Source: Mycoplasmatota bacterium
GTDB lineage: Bacteria; Bacillota_I; Bacilli_A; MAG-NZ
Length of the DNA stretch: 64,000 bases
Reading direction: 5' to 3'
NCBI GenBank assembly: GCA_018394315.1
Contig: CP074575.1
Span: 1,969,501-2,033,500, forward strand
The notes under the pieces are model-generated. The model did not search any database, was not told where the DNA came from, and saw nothing but the letters and a program-made list of their open reading frames with translations. The position numbers and the translations under genes were made by a program. Shown here piece after piece: positions 8,245-14,982 of the stretch (positions within the stretch are counted from its first letter, which is position 1; every line of letters begins with the position of its first letter).

Positions 8245-9366
8245 TTATCCTCCGAAATTCTTATGGTGTCCTATACCCATATCTACAACAAATCCTGTGA
8301 AATTTATTCTATTTTCAATACAGTTCCTACAATGAGCAGCTTCATCGCCTGTACAAATTTTATGTTGATAAATTTCATATTTAACTCTATGTTCAACCGG
8401 AGACAGATTAGGCATAACAACATTAGCTCCTGCCTTTAAAGCCTCTTCTCTACCAGTATTACTTAATGTTCCTAAAGCTGTAGTTGATGGTAATAAACAG
8501 TTGGGTAGAATCAACCTAGTTAACGCTACCATTACTAGTGTTTGGTTAAGCGTTCCACTAACATTACCCTTAAGTGGAGTTTCACTATGGCATAAATACG
8601 GTCCGATCCCACACATCTCTGGTTTTAATTTTTGTAAAAATAATAAGTCCTCAACCAAATCCTCATTTGTTTGTGTTGGTAAACCTACCATAAAACCTGC
8701 ACCAACTTGGTAACCTATATCTTTTAAGTTATATAAACTCTTAATTCTATTATCATAACTACTAGAATCTGGATGAATATAATCATAAAGTCTTCTAGAA
8801 GCAGACTCATGCCTGAGTAAATACCTATTTGCACCAGCATCAAATAATTTTTGATAACTTTCTTTTGTTCTTTCACCTATTGATAATGTAATTGCAGTAT
8901 CTGGATGATTTTTTTTAATACTCGAAACGATGTCACATAATAATTCATCGTTATAGTACTTATCTTCACCAGCTTGCAAGACAAAAGTTCGGTATCCTAA
9001 CAAATACCCTTCATTAGCACAGTTAAGAATACTATCCTTATCTAGTCTATATCTATCGACCAGTTTGTTATTTCTTCTAATCCCACAATACTTACATCCT
9101 TGAGAACAATAGTTAGAAATTTCAATTAGAGCTCTCATATACACACTATTTCCAAAATTCTCTTCTCTCACGCTATAAGCAAGTTCCCTTAAAAGTTTAA
9201 ATTCTTCTTGTGTAATATTATCAAGTACAAACAAAAATTCTTCTTTAGAAAGCGTTTTATTTTTCTTCAAAAAATATAGTAAATTTTTTACCTTTTCACT
9301 TTCCTTTGAGGGATTTTTGATCTCTAAATTAGATAATATAATAACAATCACCTCGTCTCCAATCAT
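8245..9366 (-). CDS. hydE: [FeFe] hydrogenase H-cluster radical SAM maturase HydE
   Basis: HydE is a radical SAM enzyme that builds the dithiolate-bridged precursor of the H-cluster together with HydG and HydF. The motif CSQGCKYCGIRR (about residues 85-96) binds the SAM cluster. GEDKYY, AGFMVGLPTQTNEDLV and the PNLSPVEHRVKYEIYQHK region match HydE/PylB-type barrels. It is first in the hyd operon. The start is doubtful: the ATG at 9366 lacks a good ribosome site, while a strong GGAGACGAGGTGA lies just after it (9360-9348) and would favour a non-ATG start such as ATT (9342) or ATA (9339). The family identity does not depend on this. Confidence 0.93.
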   Translation of the reverse strand: MIGDEVIVIILSNLEIKNPSKESEKVKNLLYFLKKNKTLSKEEFLFVLDNITQEEFKLLRELAYSVREENFGNSVYMRALIEISNYCSQGCKYCGIRRNNKLVDRYRLDKDSILNCANEGYLLGYRTFVLQAGEDKYYNDELLCDIVSSIKKNHPDTAITLSIGERTKESYQKLFDAGANRYLLRHESASRRLYDYIHPDSSSYDNRIKSLYNLKDIGYQVGAGFMVGLPTQTNEDLVEDLLFLQKLKPEMCGIGPYLCHSETPLKGNVSGTLNQTLVMVALTRLILPNCLLPSTTALGTLSNTGREEALKAGANVVMPNLSPVEHRVKYEIYQHKICTGDEAAHCRNCIENRINFTGFVVDMGIGHHKNFGG

Positions 9367-9388
9367 ACATTTTATTTTTATCCATAAA

Positions 9389-9416
9389 GTTACATTATAT
9401 CCGTAACATATATTAC
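9389..9416 (-). promoter_or_regulatory. Promoter/operator region of hydEGF (TATAAT inside GTTAC/GTAAC inverted repeats)
   Basis: A -10 TATAAT (9399-9394) lies between GTTAC (9389-9393) and GTAAC (9403-9407). Beside it, GTAACATATATTAC (9403-9416) is nearly palindromic. The -35 is weak. The layout suggests a dimeric regulator covering the -10, but I cannot name it. It does not match Rex or CRP/FNR boxes. Confidence 0.4.
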
Positions 9417-9521
9417 AATATCATAAATTATTCTTTTTTTCTACATTTTACTCATTAAAATAAATTTTTACTATTTCTTTATGGTAAACTAAAGAATAAT
9501 AACTATAAAGGATGATTCTAG

Positions 9522-11111
9522 ATGAAAACACTATTAATCGGTATAAACTCAAAATATATACATCCTAATTTGGCTATTAGATTGCTTAAGCAAAATAGCT
9601 CGCATGATATTTTCATTAAAGAATTTACGATAAAAGATAAGCTCGAAACTATCCTTGATTTCATAAATGGTCATTCAGCAAAAGTAATTGGGATAAGTGT
9701 CTATATCTGGAACGTTGAAATAGTGAAAATAATGCTTCCTTTAATTAAGGATAAAATTATAATATTAGGTGGTCCCGAGGTATCTTATGACTCAGATCAT
9801 TATTTTGATTACAATATAGATTTTATTATAAAGGGCGAAGGTGAAAACTCATTCAATGCTTTGCTGACAGCACTAGAAAAAGACCTCTCATATAAAAACA
9901 TAAGCGGGTTAAGTTTCAAAGATAAAAAAGTGTGTTCTAATCCAATTGAAGCAATAGACCTTGAAACTATAGAATTTGCTAACTCCATGAATTTTGACAA
10001 ATGTCAAATTCAATATATTGAAGCTTCTAGAGGATGTCCTTTTAGATGCTCATATTGTTTAGCTTCGCTTGAAAAACCTGTAAGATACTTTGAAATAAAT
10101 AAAGTAAAAAACAACATAAAGTATCTAATTAATAAAGGAGCCAAAACTTTTAAGTTTCTTGATAGAACTTTCAATTTCAATGTCGAAAACTCATTAGAAA
10201 TCATCAAATTCATCATTGATAATCATCATTCAAATAACGTATTTCAATTCGAAATAACTGGCGATATTTTAAGCGATAAGTTAGTCAATTTAATACATAC
10301 CGCACCCAGAGGTTTATTTAGATTTGAAATAGGTATTCAGTCCACCAACATTCTAACAAATTTTTCCATAAAACGATACCAAAACACTATGAAACTGCTT
10401 ACAATTATCAAAAACATCAATGAAAAGGCTATCATTGATTTACATTTAGATTTAATAGCGGGATTACCACATGAAAACTTAGACAGTTTTAGGAAAACGT
10501 TTAACGAAGTTTTCAAACTTAAAGCAAAAGAATTACAGTTAGGTTTCCTAAAAATGCTTCCCGGAACTAAGATAAGAAAGGAAGCTATAAAATATAAATA
10601 TAAGTACTCTAAAAAAGCTCCATATGAAATAATAGAAAATCAATTTTTATCTCAAGATGACATTAAAAAAATCAAAACAGTTGAAGAAGTTTTAGAGAGA
10701 TATTGGAATAAGGGATTTATGAATAAAACTATGGAGTATTTACTTAATGATCCATTTGACTTCTTCTTAGATTTTGGTAATTACTATGAATCTAGATATA
10801 CATGGTTCGATTATCAGCTGAATGATTTATACGTTAGATTACTTGATTATACAAAAGATTTAAATGATCCCATGATTAAAGAATTACTAATATATGATTA
10901 TTTAAATTATCACAAACAAAAGCCAAAAAAATGGTGGGAACCCTTAGAAAAAAAAGAGAAGAATGAAATATTAAGAAAGTTTTCAAAAATAAATACTGAT
11001 TATAACATAGATGAACTATATAAATACGCTATTGTCGAAAAAGTAGTTAATTACATCATTTGTGTATACAAACCTGAAAGTAAAAAATTATATATTGTCG
11101 AAGATGTATAA
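9522..11111 (+). CDS. B12-binding-type radical SAM protein (DUF4080 family)
   Basis: The protein has 529 residues with an AAAGGATG ribosome site. The N-terminal 130 residues form a Rossmann-like cobalamin-binding-type domain (VIGISVYIWN, ILGGPEVSYD). A radical SAM domain follows, with CPFRCSYC at about residues 172-179. The C-terminal 200 residues have the DUF4080 character (LGFLKMLPGT, EVLERYWNKGFM, then a Trp/Tyr-rich part with FDYQLNDLYVR). It belongs to the family of methylthiotransferase or methylase-like enzymes, but the substrate is unknown. It is transcribed divergently from the hyd operon, and a very strong hairpin terminates it just before murE. Confidence 0.8.
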   Translation: MKTLLIGINSKYIHPNLAIRLLKQNSSHDIFIKEFTIKDKLETILDFINGHSAKVIGISVYIWNVEIVKIMLPLIKDKIIILGGPEVSYDSDHYFDYNIDFIIKGEGENSFNALLTALEKDLSYKNISGLSFKDKKVCSNPIEAIDLETIEFANSMNFDKCQIQYIEASRGCPFRCSYCLASLEKPVRYFEINKVKNNIKYLINKGAKTFKFLDRTFNFNVENSLEIIKFIIDNHHSNNVFQFEITGDILSDKLVNLIHTAPRGLFRFEIGIQSTNILTNFSIKRYQNTMKLLTIIKNINEKAIIDLHLDLIAGLPHENLDSFRKTFNEVFKLKAKELQLGFLKMLPGTKIRKEAIKYKYKYSKKAPYEIIENQFLSQDDIKKIKTVEEVLERYWNKGFMNKTMEYLLNDPFDFFLDFGNYYESRYTWFDYQLNDLYVRLLDYTKDLNDPMIKELLIYDYLNYHKQKPKKWWEPLEKKEKNEILRKFSKINTDYNIDELYKYAIVEKVVNYIICVYKPESKKLYIVEDV

Positions 11112-11126
11112 ATACTCGTTACTAGT

Positions 11127-11172
11127 AAAAAATACCGTCTAGGTAGAGATTCTACTTAGGAAGGTATTTTTT
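11127..11172 (+). terminator. Strong terminator hairpin whose 3' arm contains the murE ribosome site
   Basis: The outer 10-bp stem AAAAAATACC / GGTATTTTTT (11127-11136 with 11163-11172) encloses an inner 9-bp stem CTAGGTAGA / TCTACTTAG with a GAT loop. The six Ts end exactly at the murE ATG. The murE Shine-Dalgarno GGAAGG (11159-11164) lies inside the hairpin. It is a terminator for the radical SAM gene and possibly an attenuator or translational lock on murE. Confidence 0.8.
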
Positions 11173-12534
11173 ATGCTAGAAAAAATTGATGTAAATATAA
11201 AACATATAACACAAAACAGCAAGAGGGTAAGACCTGGTTCATTATTCATCTCAATGAACGATTTACATCTAAGTGAAGCAATAGAAAACGGTGCAAGTGC
11301 AATTATTAGTAACAAAAATTTAAAATTAGACATACCAACCTATAGAGTAAACCCTAAAGTAGCATATGCTGAAGTATTAAAAGAATTTTATCATCACAAT
11401 CTATTCTTAGTTGGAATAACTGGAACTGATGGAAAAACAACTACTTCTTCAATAATAAAACACCTTTTAGGAAATGAGTGCGGGATAATTGGTACTAATG
11501 GGATTAAGTATAAAGATAAAAAGCTTGAATCCAAACTTACTACTCCTATTCTAGAAGACATTTACAAGTATTTAAACATTTTTCAAAAAGAAAAGATAGA
11601 AACAGCAGTTCTCGAAGCTTCTAGTGAAGGAATAATAGATAATAGAATAAACGGATTAAATTTCGACATATGTATTTTTACTAATCTAAGTCATGAACAC
11701 TTAAATACACATAAGAATATGAGTAATTATTTACAAAGCAAATTAAAACTATTTAAAGAAATGAAACGAGACGGAATAGCAGTCATAAATATAGACGATG
11801 ATTATTTCAAAGAATTAAATGAATCAATTGATAATCCAATCATTACATACGGGACAAATAAAGACGCAGACTTTCAAATAGTTGATATAAGACACAATGA
11901 TAACTTAACTTCTTTTACTCTTAAGAACAAAAATAATACATATGAAATAACAACTAACTTACTTGGAAAATATAATATCTACAACATCACTGCAGCACTT
12001 ATCGCAGCAGGCAAACAAAAAGACATTAATACTTTAATACCTAAACTTAATAATATACCAGAAATCGAAGGTAGATTCGTTCATGTAAAAAATGATAAAG
12101 AAATAAATGTAGTTGTAGACTTTGCTCATACACCAAACGCAATTAAAAACTTACTTGAAACAATCAATATAAGGAAAAAAGGAAATAGTATATTAGTAAT
12201 TGGAGCAGCGGGAGAAAAGGATAAAACAAAAAGAAAAACAATGGGAAAAATAGCTACAGAAAACAGTGACTTCGTAGTATTTACCTCAGAAGATCCTAAA
12301 TTTGAAGATGAATCGAAAATAATAGAAGATCTTTTAAAAGAAGTAACTTCCGAAAACTATATAAAAATATATGACCGAAAAGAGGCAATAAGAGCAGCTA
12401 TACATATCGCTAGAATGAATGATACTGTAATTATTACCGGTAAAGGTAATGAACAATACATGAAAAAAAATAATAAACTCACTAAACATAACGATATCGA
12501 AATCGCAAGAGAATTTATTAATAAAAAAGAATGA
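11173..12534 (+). CDS. murE: UDP-N-acetylmuramyl-tripeptide synthetase (Mur ligase, MurE type)
   Basis: MurE adds the third amino acid (usually lysine or diaminopimelate) to UDP-MurNAc-L-Ala-D-Glu in the cytosol during peptidoglycan synthesis. The N-terminal domain has ITQNSKRVRPGSLFISM, the usual uridine-binding opening. The central domain has the Mur ATP loop GTDGKTTTS (about residues 84-92) and EASSEGI, FTNLSHEHLNTH. The C-terminal domain has VVDFAHTPNAIKN, VIGAAGEKDKTKR, FTSEDPKFED and ITGKGNEQY. At 453 residues it is somewhat shorter than usual (about 490). The amino acid added cannot be read with confidence: the DNPR-type specificity loop is replaced by SEDPKFED, so a lysine or other type is possible. 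Its ribosome site is inside the upstream hairpin. Confidence 0.9.
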   Translation: MLEKIDVNIKHITQNSKRVRPGSLFISMNDLHLSEAIENGASAIISNKNLKLDIPTYRVNPKVAYAEVLKEFYHHNLFLVGITGTDGKTTTSSIIKHLLGNECGIIGTNGIKYKDKKLESKLTTPILEDIYKYLNIFQKEKIETAVLEASSEGIIDNRINGLNFDICIFTNLSHEHLNTHKNMSNYLQSKLKLFKEMKRDGIAVINIDDDYFKELNESIDNPIITYGTNKDADFQIVDIRHNDNLTSFTLKNKNNTYEITTNLLGKYNIYNITAALIAAGKQKDINTLIPKLNNIPEIEGRFVHVKNDKEINVVVDFAHTPNAIKNLLETINIRKKGNSILVIGAAGEKDKTKRKTMGKIATENSDFVVFTSEDPKFEDESKIIEDLLKEVTSENYIKIYDRKEAIRAAIHIARMNDTVIITGKGNEQYMKKNNKLTKHNDIEIAREFINKKE

Positions 12535-12568
12535 CTTATGAGTTCCACTCATCAAGCCATTCTTTTTT
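12523..12568. terminator. Bidirectional terminator formed by the 3' coding ends of murE and pyk
   Basis: An 11-bp outer stem AAAAAAGAATG (12523-12533) / CATTCTTTTTT (12558-12568) encloses CTT/AAG and ATGAGT / ACTCAT stems with a TCC loop. Both genes end inside it: murE stops at 12534 and pyk at 12536. The hairpin gives a T run on each strand. Confidence 0.9.
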
Positions 12569-14014
12569 ATCTTTAAACTTTACAATTTGCATAGTATTTG
12601 TTTGAGCAGTAGTTTTACCAAAAGGTAATCCTGCTGTTACAATAGCTCTATCACCAAATTCACGAAGTGATTTCTTAAATTTCATGACGTGATTGACACC
12701 GTAACTTACCATTTCTTCGAAGCAAGTTACTTCTCCTCCCATTACAGTTGGAAATACTCCCCAGTTTAATGCTAATCCTCTTGCGACACTTTCAGAACGC
12801 ACTAGTGCTAAAATAGAACACTTTGGTCTAAACTGTGAGATTAGTCTAGCAGTATAACCACTCATAGAAGGACAAATTATACTTACAATTGGAAGTGACT
12901 CAACACACTGCGCAGTAGACACAGCTACAGCTCTAGCACTTCTATCGTCACTTGGTTTTTTAATTATACGATTAAACATTTTTTTATAGTTAATACTTGG
13001 TTCAATAGTTAACGCAATTTTACTCATCATTTTCACCACTTTTACTGGATAATTTCCAACAGCAGTTTCACCACTAAGCATAATTGCATCAGTACCATCT
13101 AATACAGCGTTCGCGATGTCACTAACTTCTGCTCTTGTAGGTGTGATATTTTCGATCATTGACTCCAACATTTGAGTAGCAATGATTATAATTTTTCCCT
13201 CTATATGGGCTTTTTCAATCATTTTACGTTGAATTAACGGAACTCTCTCAACGTTCACCTCAACACCTAGGTCACCCCTAGCTACCATTACACCATCAGC
13301 AACTTCTAATATTTCCTCTAAGTTGTCATATCCTTGTTGATTCTCAATTTTGGCGATAATTTGAATATGGTCGTTTCCTTTTTCTTTTAGGATTTTTCTA
13401 ATGTCAAGAATATCAAACTTATCTCTAACAAATGAAGCAGCAATAAAATCTAATCGCTGATCACATCCAAATTCAATATCATTTCTATCTTTTATTGAGA
13501 TAAAAGGCAGCTTTAATTTAACATTTGGTAGATTAACACCTCTACGACTTTTTACCTCATGAGTATTAACAGCTCTAGTTTCTACAATCTTATTAGTTTC
13601 ATCAATATTTATAATATCTAATACTAGATAACCATCGTCTATCAATACTTTATCTCCAACTTTAACGTCATTTATTAATTCTTCATATGTAACTGAGAAT
13701 TCATTAGCATTACCTAATATTTCTTTCATATGGATTCTTACAATTGAACCCTTAATTATTTCTACTTCACCATTTTCAAATTCATGAGTCCTAATTTCTG
13801 GACCTTTAGTATCTAATAATATAGCTACTGGGAATTGAAGTTCTTTATTCACTTCTCTAATTTTCTGAATTCTTTCACCTTGTTCCTGATGATTCCCATG
13901 TGAAAAATTGAGTCTAGCTACATTCATACCAGCTAGTGCTAATTCTTTTATTATTTTTTTTGAATCAGATGCTGGACCTAGTGTACAAATAATTTTTGTT
14001 TTTCTAATATTCAT
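12536..14014 (-). CDS. pyk: Pyruvate kinase
   Basis: Pyruvate kinase converts phosphoenolpyruvate and ADP to pyruvate and ATP, the last step of glycolysis. The N-terminal KTKIICTLGPASDS and RLNFSHG, the active-site signature IIAKIENQQGYDNLEEIL (with the catalytic Lys), GVMVARGDLGVEV, ATQMLESM, TPTRAEVSDIANAVLDGTDAIMLSGETA and GNYP are all present. The 492 residues cover the A, B and C domains; the extra C-terminal PEP-like domain of Bacillus enzymes is missing. It lies 11 nt after pfkA in the dnaE-pfkA-pyk series. The 3' end is part of a shared terminator with murE. Confidence 0.98.
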   Translation of the reverse strand: MNIRKTKIICTLGPASDSKKIIKELALAGMNVARLNFSHGNHQEQGERIQKIREVNKELQFPVAILLDTKGPEIRTHEFENGEVEIIKGSIVRIHMKEILGNANEFSVTYEELINDVKVGDKVLIDDGYLVLDIINIDETNKIVETRAVNTHEVKSRRGVNLPNVKLKLPFISIKDRNDIEFGCDQRLDFIAASFVRDKFDILDIRKILKEKGNDHIQIIAKIENQQGYDNLEEILEVADGVMVARGDLGVEVNVERVPLIQRKMIEKAHIEGKIIIIATQMLESMIENITPTRAEVSDIANAVLDGTDAIMLSGETAVGNYPVKVVKMMSKIALTIEPSINYKKMFNRIIKKPSDDRSARAVAVSTAQCVESLPIVSIICPSMSGYTARLISQFRPKCSILALVRSESVARGLALNWGVFPTVMGGEVTCFEEMVSYGVNHVMKFKKSLREFGDRAIVTAGLPFGKTTAQTNTMQIVKFKDKKEWLDEWNS

Positions 14015-14025
14015 AATTAACCTCT

Positions 14026-14982
14026 TTACTTTGTCATCTCAAAGATTCTTATTAAATCAGTTTTACTTCTGTTTGAAAATTCTAATGCATCAGTTATATC
14101 CATATCTATGATTTCATCACCATCAATACCAACACACCTACCACCAATATTAGCATTTATTAATTCTACAGTGCGAACACCAAACCTCATACCTAACATT
14201 CTATCAGAAGCCGTAGGGGCTCCACCTCTTTGTACATGTCCTAAAATTGTAGCCCTTGTTTCAATTTTTGTTTTCTCTTCAATCTCTTTTGCTAGTAGAG
14301 TAACATCAACAATATTTTCCGTTATTACAACGATGGAATACTTAATTCCTTCTTTATTTCTTTCGATTAATTCATTAAGAAAATCATCTTTATCAAAACC
14401 AGTTTCAGGAGTAATTAAATGCTTAGCACCAACCGAAATAGCAGCATGAATTGAAAGATCACCACAATTTCTTCCCATCACTTCAACAATATTACATCTT
14501 TGATGCGATGCTGAAGTATCTCTTAATTTATCTATAGCTTCAACAATTGTATTAAGTGCTGTATCAAACCCTAATGTGAAATCAGTATAATTCAAGTCAT
14601 TATCAATTGTCCCCGGTATCCCAATACACTTAACACCTAAATCATTAAGCTTTTTGGCACCCATAAATGACCCGTCTCCACCAATAACTACTAAATACTC
14701 AATACCATATTTTTTTAGAATCTTCACAGCTTCAATTCTAACTTCCTCATTTTTAAATTCAGGAAATCTAGCACTCCTTAAAAAAGTACCACCTCTATTA
14801 AGTTTCTCACTTACAGTAAATCTATCAAATTTTTCAATATTTTCATCTATTAACCCTTTGTATCCATAATAAATTCCATAAACCTCGTGTCCTGATTCAA
14901 TAGCTGCTCTTGTTACGCTTCTAACTGCAGCGTTCATCCCTGGAGCATCTCCTCCGGAAGTTAATATTCCTATTTTTTTCAT
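14026..14982 (-). CDS. pfkA: ATP-dependent 6-phosphofructokinase
   Basis: PfkA phosphorylates fructose 6-phosphate with ATP, the committed step of glycolysis. The 318-residue length is that of the bacterial tetrameric enzyme. Signatures are ILTSGGDAPGMNAA (ATP site), GGTFLRSARFPEF, VVIGGDGSFMGA, GIPGTIDNDL (catalytic Asp in TIDND), VEVMGRNCGDLS and ILGHVQRGGAPTASDR. The Gly of the GGDG motif marks it as ATP-dependent rather than PPi-dependent. It directly abuts dnaE (stop at 14983) and precedes pyk, an arrangement also seen in Firmicutes. Confidence 0.98.
   Translation of the reverse strand: MKKIGILTSGGDAPGMNAAVRSVTRAAIESGHEVYGIYYGYKGLIDENIEKFDRFTVSEKLNRGGTFLRSARFPEFKNEEVRIEAVKILKKYGIEYLVVIGGDGSFMGAKKLNDLGVKCIGIPGTIDNDLNYTDFTLGFDTALNTIVEAIDKLRDTSASHQRCNIVEVMGRNCGDLSIHAAISVGAKHLITPETGFDKDDFLNELIERNKEGIKYSIVVITENIVDVTLLAKEIEEKTKIETRATILGHVQRGGAPTASDRMLGMRFGVRTVELINANIGGRCVGIDGDEIIDMDITDALEFSNRSKTDLIRIFEMTK

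Noticed and set aside
14108-14449. Plus-strand open frame of 113 codons opposite pfkA
   Set aside because: The opposite strand is an unmistakable phosphofructokinase; this is an antisense shadow.
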